Assembly (NCBI RefSeq): GCF_018413645.1
Contig: NZ_JAHCDA010000001.1
Location: forward strand, 434,001-498,000
Length of the DNA: 64,000 nucleotides
DNA from: Roseococcus pinisoli
GTDB lineage: Bacteria > Pseudomonadota > Alphaproteobacteria > Acetobacterales > Acetobacteraceae
Direction: 5' to 3'
A program made the position numbers and the translations under genes. This document shows positions 36,850 through 45,065 of this stretch, one piece after another. Below the pieces are notes generated by a model. The model made no database searches. It was not told the DNA's origin and saw only the letters and a list, made by a program, of their open reading frames with translations. Within the stretch, counting starts at the first letter, position 1. Each line of letters begins with the position of its first letter.

Positions 36850-37119
36850 TCAGTCCTCGAGCTTGCCGAGGCCGCGCAGGCGGCGGCGCAGGGTATAGAC
36901 CTGGTCCAGCAGGGAGAGGACCACAGGCAGCGCCTCCTCGTTGACCTCCATCACGTCGCGCAGCTCGAGGATGAGCCGCACGCGCTCGACGTCGATCTCC
37001 TGGAAGACGAGGTCGCCGCCCTGCCGCTCGGCGCGGACATGGCCGGCGCCGATCCAGCGCTGCAGGTCGTCCGCCCGCAGCGCCTCGAAGCGGGCGCAGA
37101 GGATCTCGAGGGTGATCAT
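36850..37119 (-). CDS. cbpM: Chaperone modulator CbpM
   Basis: An 89-residue CbpM-type protein that binds the J-domain of CbpA and inhibits its cochaperone activity. The fold is MerR-like: a short N-terminal recognition segment (LRADDLQRWIGAGHVRAERQ), DLVFQEIDVERVRLILELRD, and a helical C-terminus. Its ATG overlaps the cbpA stop by 4 bp (ATGA), the usual cbpA-cbpM arrangement. That context makes the assignment firm despite the small size. Confidence 0.88.
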   Translation of the reverse strand: MITLEILCARFEALRADDLQRWIGAGHVRAERQGGDLVFQEIDVERVRLILELRDVMEVNEEALPVVLSLLDQVYTLRRRLRGLGKLED

Positions 37120-38057
37120 TCCCCGAACTCCATGCCCGCTCGGGGGTCCTCCGGGTTCTCGGGGGACCAGTTGCGGAGGAATTCCTCCAGCGCCGCGTCG
37201 GGCTTGCCGACCGTCACGCGCAGGGTGAGGAAGAGGTCGCCCGCGGGCCGCTTGCCGTGCTCGGCGATACCCTTGCCGCGCAGGCGAATGGTGCGGCCGT
37301 TGTCGCTGCCGGCGGGCAGGTTCACGCGGAGCGCGCCGAAGGGCGTGGACACCACGATGGGGCCGCCCAGCACGGCCTCCTTCAGCGTCACGGGCAGGTC
37401 CATGCGCAGGTCGTTGCCGTCGCGGATGAGGAAGTCATGCCCCTTCACCTCCAGCTCGATGAGCGCATCGCCCGCCAGGCCGCCGTTGCGGCCGGGATCG
37501 CCCTGGCCGCGCAGGCGCAGGACCTGGCCCGAGACGACGCCCGGGGGAATCTTCACGCTGAGCGCCTTGCCGTCCGGCAGGCTGAGCTGCCGGGTCGCCC
37601 CGCGCACGGCGTCCAGGAAATCGACGTTCAGGCGATAGGACTGGTCGGCGCCGCGGCGCGGGCCCGATTCGGCGCGCCGCCGGGCCTCGAAGATGTCGGA
37701 GAAAAGGTCCTCGAACATGCCCGGGTCCACGCCCTCGGGCGCCGCGCCATAGCGCGCGCCGAAAGGCTCCTCGGCATAGCGGCGATAGCTGCCGCCACCG
37801 CCCCCGGCGTTGAAGCCGGGCGGCGCCCTCTCCTGCCCCTCGGCGTCGATCTCACCCCGGTCGAAGCGGGCGCGCCGCTCGGGGTCGGAGAGCAGGTCGT
37901 TAGCGGCGGCGGCGGCCTTGAACTTGGCCTCCGCCTCGGGCTTGCCGGGATTGAGATCGGGGTGGTGCTGGCGCGCGAGCTTGCGATAGGCCGCCTTGAT
38001 CGCCTCGGGCGTGGCGTCGCGCTTAACGCCCAGGACCTTGTAGGGATCTTCTGCCAT
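37116..38057 (-). CDS. cbpA: DnaJ-family cochaperone CbpA
   Basis: A 313-residue DnaJ-like cochaperone stimulating DnaK. The J-domain (about 4-70) has the HPD motif in ARQHHPDLNPG; a glycine-rich linker (FNAGGGGGSYRRY) follows. Two C-terminal substrate-binding beta domains contain LSVKIPPGVVSGQVLRLRGQG and NLPAGSDNGRTIRLRGKG. The Cys-rich zinc finger of DnaJ is absent, fitting CbpA. Its ATG overlaps the DUF1178 stop by one base and its stop overlaps the cbpM start. Confidence 0.93.
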   Translation of the reverse strand: MAEDPYKVLGVKRDATPEAIKAAYRKLARQHHPDLNPGKPEAEAKFKAAAAANDLLSDPERRARFDRGEIDAEGQERAPPGFNAGGGGGSYRRYAEEPFGARYGAAPEGVDPGMFEDLFSDIFEARRRAESGPRRGADQSYRLNVDFLDAVRGATRQLSLPDGKALSVKIPPGVVSGQVLRLRGQGDPGRNGGLAGDALIELEVKGHDFLIRDGNDLRMDLPVTLKEAVLGGPIVVSTPFGALRVNLPAGSDNGRTIRLRGKGIAEHGKRPAGDLFLTLRVTVGKPDAALEEFLRNWSPENPEDPRAGMEFGE

Positions 38058-38536
38058 CAGCCGTCCGAGCGCGGGACCCAGGGCAGGCGCGCGACGTCGA
38101 TGCCATCGTCACGCAGCTCGTCGGCCTCCTCGTCGCTGGCCTCGCCGTAGATGCCGCGCACTTCCACCTCGCCGTCATGAATGCGGCGAGCCTCCTTGGC
38201 GAAGTCCCGGCCGACATAGTCGCAATTGGCCTCGATCTCGTGACGCATGCGTTGGAGCAGCGCCATGACCTGCGCGGGCATCGGGCCCGAGGCATGGCGC
38301 GGCCCATCGGCCGCCGGGGGCGGAGGCGGCGCTTTGGCGGGGACGGCCTCGGCGCGGCCCTTCATCCCCGGCGCCTTCGCGACGGCCGGCGCCATGAGCG
38401 CCTTGGAGACATGGGAGTCACCACAGGTCGGGCATTCGACAAGGCCGGCCTCGAGCATCTTGTCGAAGGCCGTGCTGTCCTTGAACCAGCTCTCGAACTG
38501 GTGGTCGTTTTCACAACGGAGAGAAAAGCGGATCAT
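38057..38536 (-). CDS. DUF1178 family protein
   Basis: A 159-residue protein of the DUF1178 family, conserved in alpha- and betaproteobacteria. The N-terminal zinc-ribbon-like half has MIRFSLRCENDHQFESWF and VECPTCGDSHVSKALMAP, with paired cysteines. A Pro/Ala-rich linker follows. The C-terminal half has RHEIEANCDYVGRDFAKEARRIHDGE and the acidic EASDEEADELRDDGI. Function is unknown. The ATG at 38536 starts the family-like sequence. In many alphaproteobacteria this gene follows grxC and a carbon-nitrogen hydrolase; here the hydrolase is absent. Confidence 0.88.
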   Translation of the reverse strand: MIRFSLRCENDHQFESWFKDSTAFDKMLEAGLVECPTCGDSHVSKALMAPAVAKAPGMKGRAEAVPAKAPPPPPAADGPRHASGPMPAQVMALLQRMRHEIEANCDYVGRDFAKEARRIHDGEVEVRGIYGEASDEEADELRDDGIDVARLPWVPRSDG

Positions 38537-38630
38537 TCCCTGGAACCTCGGCCGGATCGGCCAGGATGGCAATCGGCCCATACCAGGTCACATGGGGAGG
38601 CCGAGAGGCCGTTGACAAGATGGGCGTTTT

Positions 38631-38888
38631 TCACGCCGCCAGGAGGGCGTCCAACTTGCCGGCGCGGTCCAGGGCCACGAGGTCGTCCGAACCGCCGATG
38701 GACTGGCCATCGATGAAGATCATCGGGACGGTCGTCTGGCCGCCCGCGCGCTCCGACGCGTCCTTGCGGGCCTGGCTGCCCCGCGGCGCGTCGATCTCCT
38801 CGAAGGCGACGCCCTTGCGGCTGAACAGCGCCATCGCGCGTGCGCAGTAGGGGCAGAAGGGCTGGGTGTAGATTTCGACTTTTGCCAT
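38631..38888 (-). CDS. grxC: Glutaredoxin 3
   Basis: An 85-residue class I glutaredoxin that reduces disulfides with glutathione. The active site is CPYC (residues 12-15) in YTQPFCPYCARAM, with the cis-Pro segment TTVPMIFIDG and the GG..DL glutathione-binding block GGSDDLVAL. Length is normal. It is 94 bp upstream of the DUF1178 gene. Its expected upstream partner comF lies more than 1.2 kb away across an inserted plus-strand gene. Confidence 0.95.
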   Translation of the reverse strand: MAKVEIYTQPFCPYCARAMALFSRKGVAFEEIDAPRGSQARKDASERAGGQTTVPMIFIDGQSIGGSDDLVALDRAGKLDALLAA

Positions 38889-39344
38889 GCACCAATAAAA
38901 GTAGCGAATTGGCCGGTTTTCAAGCCGTCGGAGCCGACACGCAGCTCCGGGCTGCCATGCCGGAAAGCACCCCCGAGGCTTGGCCGATGACGGCCGGCGG
39001 CCAGAATAAGGGCGGTTGAAACCCGTCCTCCGGCGGGATCGGGGCCGGCAGTTTCAGGCTCTTCGGCTCCGGGCACGCGGTCTTCTGCCATCGCGTCGCG
39101 CTCAAGGACCGGAACACCCCGGAACATCCGCCGAGCCAAGCCTTCCCCTTGAAGATGTAGGACTTCTGCGGCAATGCCCCAGCCCTCTACTCGGCGTTAC
39201 ATCCATCCGCATCCAATACATGCAAAAGGTAGTTCTAAACGTTATTTTGTCTCTCTCTGGTCCATTTTCACGCAGCAAAACCATCGATAACATCGGCAAC
39301 CTAGAGTTGATCTCCGGGCGGAGGTCACGACCGGAGGCTGCTGC
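38889..39344. other. 456-bp intergenic region with no supported gene; AT-rich upstream part of the lone papain-like gene
   Basis: No convincing gene is seen here. A minus-strand frame at 38920-39174 has unusual composition and no recognisable family, and was not accepted. From about 39190 to 39320 the base composition shifts clearly toward A/T, with TTATTTTG, TTTTCACG and CGATAAC patches. This probably holds the promoter of the following gene. It may mark the left edge of a DNA insertion between grxC and comF. Confidence 0.55.
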
Positions 39345-40088
39345 ATGGGTTTCGATCTCACCCGTATCGCTAGGCTGACCCCAGCCTATAAAATCGTCTC
39401 CAACGTGGCAGACGTCATGTCTCCGCCCAAGCCGGCGAAGGCACCCACCGGGCCGCTCGAGCCGGGCGATATCCTCGTCAAGATGAACGACGCCACCGGG
39501 CTCAACTTCCTCATCACCTACGGACAGGTCTTCACCGCGAATGGCGACCATGCGCTGTGGACGCATGCCGGCCTCGCCACCTCGAGCACCATGATCGCCG
39601 AGATGAATGGTGAGGGGCTGCAGCACCACAACCTGACCGGCTCGAACGCCGGCTATACCTACGCGGTCTTCCGCTGCAACTATCGCCAGGTCGCCCTGGG
39701 CGCCGACGAAGCAAATTCGGTGCTCCTCGGACTGGGCCGAGGCAAGGTGGTCTACAGCAAGAGTGGCGCGGTCTCCTCCCTGTTGCCGTCTCTCATCGAC
39801 AGCAGCAAGAAGGGAAGGCTGAAGAAGGCCCTGGATGACATCGACAATAAAAAGAGCCTGGAACTCTTTTGCTCGGAACACGTCGTGTTCTGCTACCTCG
39901 TCGCGCTCGAGGAAGAAAAAAACTTGCCAATGGTCAATAAAGGACCTGAGTTCAGGCACATGCGCATGCAGGAATTCTTCGACAAGGAACCCTGGCAGTA
40001 CAGCCCCGGCTATCTCTACAGCATGCTGCTGTCCAACAAGCTTTTTTCCTACATGGGGCGCACGCGCGGCGCCAAGTGGATAGGCTAG
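39345..40088 (+). CDS. Permuted papain-like (NlpC/P60, YiiX/C92-like) cysteine hydrolase, function unknown
   Basis: A 247-residue protein with the order of motifs expected for permuted papain-fold enzymes of the YiiX/LRAT-like group. GPLEPGDILV comes first, then the catalytic His in LWTHAGLATS, a MIAEMNGEGLQHHNL strand pair, YAVFRC, and the nucleophile Cys late in LELFCSEHVVFCYL. It has no signal peptide or membrane segment. GGAGG lies 7 bp before the ATG. The gene is less GC-rich than its neighbours, with Lys/Asn-rich stretches coded by A/T-rich codons, and it splits the comF/grxC neighbourhood in the opposite orientation. Relatives hydrolyse peptide, amide or acyl bonds; some are toxic effectors. 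The fold is inferred by motif and the role is unknown. Confidence 0.68.
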   Translation: MGFDLTRIARLTPAYKIVSNVADVMSPPKPAKAPTGPLEPGDILVKMNDATGLNFLITYGQVFTANGDHALWTHAGLATSSTMIAEMNGEGLQHHNLTGSNAGYTYAVFRCNYRQVALGADEANSVLLGLGRGKVVYSKSGAVSSLLPSLIDSSKKGRLKKALDDIDNKKSLELFCSEHVVFCYLVALEEEKNLPMVNKGPEFRHMRMQEFFDKEPWQYSPGYLYSMLLSNKLFSYMGRTRGAKWIG

Positions 40089-40110
40089 CCACCTTCCGCG
40101 CCCCCGCCGG

Positions 40111-40902
40111 TCAGCCGGACCGCTCGATCCTGGGATCGGGCACCCGCGCGGCCGCCAGGACGCCCACGGCGGCCGCCCCGCCGCGGAGCAGCGCCTGCGC
40201 GCAGGCATCGGCTGTCGCGCCGCTGGTCAGCACGTCGTCGATGAGCAGCACGCGGCGCCCCGCCAGCTTCCGCCCGGCGCCCCGCGCCAGGGCGAACGCG
40301 CCCAGGAGCGCCGCCTCGCGCTGAAGGGCGCCCAGCTCGCCCAGCGGGACGGTGGCGCGGATCCGGCGCAGCAGCATCGGATCGAAAGCCTTGCCCGAGA
40401 TCCGCGACAGCTGCGCGGCCAATAGCGCCGCCTGGTTGTGCCGCCGCCGGAAGAGCCGCCATCGGTGCAGCGGCACCGGGACCAGCAGGTCGGCTGCGCG
40501 CAGCAGCTCCGCCCCGGCCCGGGCCATCTGGCGGGCGAGCGGCCGGGCCAGCTCGGTGCGGTCGTGATGCTTGAAGGGCAGGATCAGCGCCTTCGCGCCC
40601 TCGTCGTAGCGCAGCGCGGCGCGGGCGACGGAAAAGGCCGGCGGCGCCGCCAGGCAGGCCCCGCAACAGGAGCCCTCGGGCTGGCGCGCTCCGGTGGCGG
40701 CATGCGGGAAAGGCACCCCACAGACCTCGCACATCGGCGCGGTCACGAAGGCCAGGCGCGAGAAGCAGGTGGGGCAGAGCCCTCCCTGCTCGCCCACCGG
40801 GGTCTCGCAGGTCAGGCAGGTGGGCGGCAGAAGGGCGTCGAGAATCCCGACGCCCATTCTTCGAAGCAGGCCCCGCAGCCGGCCCGGACCTTCGAGCGCC
40901 AC
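40111..40902 (-). CDS. ComF-family phosphoribosyltransferase-like protein
   Basis: A 263-residue ComF-type protein. The N-terminal zinc ribbon has CLTCETPVGEQGGLCPTC and CEVCGVPF cysteines, with a further CCGAC pair. The C-terminal type I phosphoribosyltransferase domain carries the PRPP motif VLLIDDVLTSGATADA and the HNQAALLA segment. Such proteins are linked to DNA uptake in competent species, but the alphaproteobacterial role is unclear. It is normally next to grxC and here is separated by the papain-like gene. It lies 94 bp downstream of the rhodanese gene on the same strand. Confidence 0.9.
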   Translation of the reverse strand: MALEGPGRLRGLLRRMGVGILDALLPPTCLTCETPVGEQGGLCPTCFSRLAFVTAPMCEVCGVPFPHAATGARQPEGSCCGACLAAPPAFSVARAALRYDEGAKALILPFKHHDRTELARPLARQMARAGAELLRAADLLVPVPLHRWRLFRRRHNQAALLAAQLSRISGKAFDPMLLRRIRATVPLGELGALQREAALLGAFALARGAGRKLAGRRVLLIDDVLTSGATADACAQALLRGGAAAVGVLAAARVPDPRIERSG

Positions 40903-40996
40903 CGGGTTCCGATCATCGGGCGGTGGGCGGGGCGGCCGATTCAGACCCTCACGCGAAGCCGCGCTCCGGTCACCGGCCGCGCCTGCGGCGTTTCCC

Positions 40997-42532
40997 CTAC
41001 CAGGCGCCGAAGCGCGAATCGCCGTCGCGCTCGACCTCGTGGACGAGGTCGATCTCCCAGGAGAGGTATTCCTTCATCGCTTCCTCGATGCCGGAGTTCC
41101 GGTCGTAGGGGCGGAGGTACCAGTCCACGCAGGCCTCGTCCGGCGGGGTCTGGCGATCGGCCGCGACCGGCAGGCCCGCGGCCTTCCAGGCGGCGACGCC
41201 GCCCTCCAGCACGCGCGCGCCCGGAATCTCGGCGGCGGCGAGATGGGCCAGCGTCGCGTCGGGCGCCGTGACCACCACCGCGCCCTCGATCTTGGGGATA
41301 CGGCCGCGCACCGCCCAGACCGCGCCCGGGATATGTCCAGCCCGGAAGTCGATCGAGCGCGCCAGATCCACGACCGTGACGCCCTTTTCGGCTGCCAGGG
41401 CCTGGGCCGTCACCGTCGTCGCCGGCTTCACCTCCGGCACCTGGGGCTTCCAGGGCCCGGAGACGGTGGCGCCCTTCGACGCTTCCTGCACGACATAGAC
41501 CTCCCAGCCGCCGAGCTGGCGCAGCCAGGCGCCGGTCATGCGGGAACGGACGGTGTCGTCGTCGGCCAGGATCACCCGCGCGCCGCGCACCGCGATCCAC
41601 TGGTCGGTCGCCTGCACGAGCTGGCCGCCCGGCGCATGGCGGAAGCCCGGGATGTGCCCCGCGGCGTATTCGTCGGCCGCCCGGACGTCGAGCGCATAGG
41701 TCGTGCGGCTCTCATCGGACAGCAGTTCCTCGGCAGCGGCGCGGCTGATCACCTTCACGCCGTTCTCGTCGCCGAAGGCGGTGGCACGCTGCAGCGCCAG
41801 ATCAGCGCTCTTCGGCGTGCCGGCGGGGTAGGTCCGGGTCTGGCCGCGCTCGCAGGTGAAGCCGGCCAGCTCCCAGCCCATGGTGCCGTTGCGCAGCGCC
41901 ACGATGCGGTTGGGAACGCCCGCGCGCCGCAGGCTCTCCGCGCCCATGATGCTGCGGGTGCGGCCCGCGCAGTTCACGACGATGGTGGTCTCGGCGTCCG
42001 GCACCATGTCCCCGATGCGGTAGGCCAGCTCGCCGCCCGGCACGTTCACGCTGCCGGGGATGGTCATCTTCACGTATTCGTCCATCGGACGGCTATCGAG
42101 GATGACCAGGGGCTTGCCGGAATCGACCAGCGCCTGGAGCTCGGGCGGGTCCAGGCTCTCGGTGCCGTAATGGTGCTCGACCCACTCGCCGAAGGCCTTG
42201 GACGGGACGTGGACGCCGGTGAAGACGGTGTAGCCCGCCTCCTTCCAGGCCGGCGTGCCGCCCTTCAGCACGTGAACGTCCGAATGGCCGAGGGAGGTGA
42301 GGTAGGCCGCGAGCTTCTGCGCATGCCCCTCGCCGCCATCCACGCAGACCACGCGGGTGGCCTTGCGCGGCAGCAGCGCGCGGGCGCGCAGCTCCTTCTT
42401 CGAGAGGGGGCAGGGCACGGCCCAGAAGAGGTGGCCGTGGCCGAACTCCCCTTCCTCCCGCGCATCGAGGATCGCGAGCTCACCGCCGCGCGAGATCCAG
42501 GCCTTGAGATCGGCCGCCGTGACGAGCGACAT
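40997..42532 (-). CDS. Four-domain rhodanese-like sulfurtransferase
   Basis: A 511-residue protein made of four tandem rhodanese domains at about 2-105, 125-230, 260-350 and 373-455. A catalytic Cys is present in domain 1 (Cys63 in VVCVDGGEGH) and domain 2 (Cys188 in NCAGRTRS). In domains 3 and 4 the loops read ADDDTVRS and TAPDATLA with no Cys, so they look inactive or structural. A C-terminal tail from about 465 is not rhodanese. Rhodaneses move sulfane sulfur between carriers. Its ATG overlaps the stop of the cysteine-dioxygenase-like gene (TGATG), implying a joint role in thiol or sulfane-sulfur catabolism. Confidence 0.9.
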   Translation of the reverse strand: MSLVTAADLKAWISRGGELAILDAREEGEFGHGHLFWAVPCPLSKKELRARALLPRKATRVVCVDGGEGHAQKLAAYLTSLGHSDVHVLKGGTPAWKEAGYTVFTGVHVPSKAFGEWVEHHYGTESLDPPELQALVDSGKPLVILDSRPMDEYVKMTIPGSVNVPGGELAYRIGDMVPDAETTIVVNCAGRTRSIMGAESLRRAGVPNRIVALRNGTMGWELAGFTCERGQTRTYPAGTPKSADLALQRATAFGDENGVKVISRAAAEELLSDESRTTYALDVRAADEYAAGHIPGFRHAPGGQLVQATDQWIAVRGARVILADDDTVRSRMTGAWLRQLGGWEVYVVQEASKGATVSGPWKPQVPEVKPATTVTAQALAAEKGVTVVDLARSIDFRAGHIPGAVWAVRGRIPKIEGAVVVTAPDATLAHLAAAEIPGARVLEGGVAAWKAAGLPVAADRQTPPDEACVDWYLRPYDRNSGIEEAMKEYLSWEIDLVHEVERDGDSRFGAW

Positions 42533-43146
42533 CAGGCCTTCGCGCCCGCGGTCGGCTTCATGAAGTTCTTGTTGTAGTAGGAGACCTCGCCCGTCTTGTC
42601 GTCGAAGGCACGGCGGCCATCCAGCTTCTCCAGCGCCAGCCCGTACATGTGCAGGTGCCGCGTCGGGCGGGTGCCGGTGGTGTGGATGGAGTGGATGTCG
42701 TCGGGCATCAGGCTGATGCCGCGGCCCGGCTCCACCATGATCTCCTCCTTCACGCGCATCTCGCAGCGCTCGGGATCCTTGCCGTCGTCCAGGCGCTCGT
42801 AGACCTTGTTCAGCTCCTGCCCGTCGACGGCGACGACGACGGCCCAGGTGGTGTGGTCGTGCGGCTTGGTGGCATTGCCCGGGTTCAGCGCGTTCATGTA
42901 GAGCGCGAAGCGGTTGTTGCCGTCCTCCTGCAGGAGGTAGCGGTTGCTGCCCTTCTCGCCATTCGGCGGGGGCGGAAATTCGCCGCTGGGAAAGAGGTGA
43001 TCCTGCGCGGCGAGCGCGAGGAGCTCCTCGCGCATGCGATCCAGGGCGGGGCGGGTGACGCCCATGCTGGCCTCGATCTCGCGAATTCGTTCGATCGTCG
43101 CGGCCACGGCGGCGGTGCGGGCCGCCTTCACATCCATCGTGTTCAT
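42532..43146 (-). CDS. Cysteine dioxygenase-family cupin protein
   Basis: A 204-residue cupin of the cysteine-dioxygenase type, a mononuclear iron enzyme that oxidises a thiol to a sulfinate. The first cupin motif PHDHTTWAVV gives His96 and His98. The second, MPDDIHSIHTTG, gives His152/His155 as the third iron ligand, followed by RHLHMYGLAL. It could use cysteine, 3-mercaptopropionate or a similar thiol; the sequence alone does not decide. It is the first gene of the pair with the four-rhodanese gene and divergent from the methyltransferase gene. No sulfite or sulfinate enzymes are adjacent. Confidence 0.85.
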   Translation of the reverse strand: MNTMDVKAARTAAVAATIERIREIEASMGVTRPALDRMREELLALAAQDHLFPSGEFPPPPNGEKGSNRYLLQEDGNNRFALYMNALNPGNATKPHDHTTWAVVVAVDGQELNKVYERLDDGKDPERCEMRVKEEIMVEPGRGISLMPDDIHSIHTTGTRPTRHLHMYGLALEKLDGRRAFDDKTGEVSYYNKNFMKPTAGAKA

Positions 43147-43209
43147 TTGTGGCTCCTCCTGATCCGTCGAACGTTAGTCCCGCTTGCGCGGCCGCGCCAC
43201 CGGTCGCAG

Positions 43210-44103
43210 ATGGAGGCCGTGGAAAATCCGCTCGACATCTTCGACCGTGCCCTCGTCGCCCGCCGCCGGGAGCGCGCGGCCGCCACCATCGGCCAGGTCG
43301 CGCCGGTGCTGGACGCCGCCGCCGTCTGCCTGCTGGACCGGCTGGAGGACACGACGCACCGCTTCTCCCGCGCGCTGGACCTCGGCGGGCGGGGCGCCGT
43401 GGCGCCTGCGCTCAGGGCCCGCGGCATCCCCTTCGTCGTTTCGATGGACCTCTCCCCCGCCATGGCGCGCCGCGCCCAGGGGTTGGACAACGGCAGCCTG
43501 GCCGTCGCGGGCGACGAGGAATGGCTGCCCTTCGCGCCCGGCAGCTTCGACCTGATCGTGGCCAGCCTCAGCCTGCATTGGGTGAACGACCTGCCCGGTG
43601 CGCTGATCCAGATCCGCCAGGCCCTGGCGCCGGACGGGCTGTTCCTGGCCTCCCTGCCCGGCCTCGGCACCTTGCAGGGCCTGCGCGAGGCGCTGAACGC
43701 CGCCGAGGCCGAGACGCGCGGCGGCGTCTCGCCCCGCGTTTCGCCCTTTCCCGAGCTGAGGGACCTGGCCGGCCTGCTCCAGCGCGCGGGGTTCACCATC
43801 CCCGTCGCGGATCAGGAACGGCTGCCGATGATCTATCGCAGCCCCATGGGCCTCGTCGCCGACCTGCGCGCGGCGGGAGAGAGCAATGCGGTGCGCGCAA
43901 GGGATTCCCGCACCCCGCCGCGCGGGTTCTTCCCCCTCGCCTTCTCCCGCCTCGACCTGGAAATGGAGCTCCGCCTCCTGGTGATGACCGGCTGGTCCCC
44001 GCATGAAAGCCAGCAGCAGCCGGCCCGCCGGGGCAGCGCCAATGCCAGCCTCGCGGCGGCGCTCGGCACCATCGAGATCAAGACCGGCGAGAAACCGGGT
44101 TGA
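43210..44103 (+). CDS. SAM-dependent methyltransferase (BioC/NDUFAF5-like)
   Basis: A 297-residue class I methyltransferase. The N-terminus (FDRALVARRRERAA) and the glycine motif RALDLGGRGAVAPALRARG, with SMDLSPAMARRAQG and WLPFAPGSFDLIVASLSLHWVNDLP, match the BioC-like group related to mitochondrial NDUFAF5. The latter hydroxylates or modifies complex I subunits, so a methyltransferase activity is not assured. The start at 43210 gives the family-like N-terminus; the frame upstream is antisense to the CDO gene. In alphaproteobacteria this gene often lies divergent to comF, which here is displaced by the rhodanese/CDO pair. Confidence 0.85.
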   Translation: MEAVENPLDIFDRALVARRRERAAATIGQVAPVLDAAAVCLLDRLEDTTHRFSRALDLGGRGAVAPALRARGIPFVVSMDLSPAMARRAQGLDNGSLAVAGDEEWLPFAPGSFDLIVASLSLHWVNDLPGALIQIRQALAPDGLFLASLPGLGTLQGLREALNAAEAETRGGVSPRVSPFPELRDLAGLLQRAGFTIPVADQERLPMIYRSPMGLVADLRAAGESNAVRARDSRTPPRGFFPLAFSRLDLEMELRLLVMTGWSPHESQQQPARRGSANASLAAALGTIEIKTGEKPG

Positions 44104-44165
44104 ACCGGGCGCCCCCGGGGCGCATCTTCGCGGCACACACACAGTAGCACGCGGACAAGTTCGAG

Positions 44166-44972
44166 ATGGACAACCAGGGCGGCGAATCGCGCCGAATCAC
44201 CCGCCACGCCCCCGAGGATTTCGAGGGCGCCCGCCGTGCCGGCGCGCTGGCGGCCGCCTGTCTCGACATGATCACCCCCCATGTGCGGCCGGGCGTGACG
44301 ACGGGCGAGCTCGACCAGATCTGCCACGACTTCATGCTGGAGAACGGCGCCGTCCCGGCCACGCTGGGCTATCGCGGCTACACCAAGTCCTCCTGCATCT
44401 CGATCAACCACGTCGTCTGCCACGGCATCCCGGGCGAACGGGTGCTGCTGGACGGCGACATCCTGAACATCGACGTGACCCCGCTGCTCGACGGCTGGCA
44501 CGGCGATTCCAGCCGCATGTACGTGTCCGGCACCGCCAACACCAAGGCACGGCTGCTGATGGACGTGACCTATGAGGCGATGATGCGCGGCATCGCCGTC
44601 GCCAAGCCGGGCAACACCTTCGGCGACATCGGCCACGCCATCCAGACCTATGCCGAGAAGCACCGCTTCACGATCGTGCGCGACTTCTGCGGCCACGGCA
44701 TCGGGCGGAAGTTCCACGAGCCGCCGAACGTGCTGCATTTCGGCCGCCCGGGCGAAGGCCCGAAGCTGGCGCCCGGCATGTTCTTCACCATCGAGCCGAT
44801 GGTGAACGCCGGCCGGCCGGAGGTGAAGATCCTCGACGACGGCTGGACCGCCGTGACGCGGGATCGCAGCCTCTCCGCCCAGTTCGAGCACATGATCGGC
44901 ATCACCGAGACGGGCTGCGAGATCTTCACCCTCTCGCCCGCCGGCCTGAAGAAGCCGCCCTACGCCGCCTGA
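44166..44972 (+). CDS. map: Type I methionine aminopeptidase
   Basis: A 268-residue methionine aminopeptidase that removes initiator Met from nascent proteins. Metal ligands can be placed at Asp103 (LNIDVTPL), Asp114 (GDSSRMY), His177 (CGHGIG), Glu210 (FFTIEPM) and Glu241 (QFEHMIGI). The substrate-pocket HGIPG and the conserved GYTKSSCISINHVVCHGIPG block are intact. It follows the methyltransferase gene by 62 bp and is convergent with metF across a gap with two hairpins. Confidence 0.96.
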   Translation: MDNQGGESRRITRHAPEDFEGARRAGALAAACLDMITPHVRPGVTTGELDQICHDFMLENGAVPATLGYRGYTKSSCISINHVVCHGIPGERVLLDGDILNIDVTPLLDGWHGDSSRMYVSGTANTKARLLMDVTYEAMMRGIAVAKPGNTFGDIGHAIQTYAEKHRFTIVRDFCGHGIGRKFHEPPNVLHFGRPGEGPKLAPGMFFTIEPMVNAGRPEVKILDDGWTAVTRDRSLSAQFEHMIGITETGCEIFTLSPAGLKKPPYAA

Positions 44973-45017
44973 CGCGCGGCCCTCAGGGGCCGGCAGAAGG
45001 TTGAAGCCGGGTGCGGC

Positions 45018-45054
45018 CCTGGCGGCCTTCGCCAGGCGCGGGTCATCCCCGCGC
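45018..45054. terminator. Two hairpins between convergent map and metF
   Basis: CCTGGCG/CGCCAGG (45018-45036) and GCGCGGG/CCCGCGC (45036-45054) form two consecutive stems. They are followed on the plus strand by CCCCCAAAAA; the complementary T-run lies just after the metF stop on the minus strand. A bidirectional terminator is likely. Confidence 0.6.
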
Positions 45055-45065
45055 CCCCAAAAACC

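Noticed and set aside
38920-39174. An 84-residue minus-strand frame in the grxC-papain gap
   Set aside because: There is no ribosome-binding site or family match, and the composition is unlike its neighbours; I treat it as non-coding.
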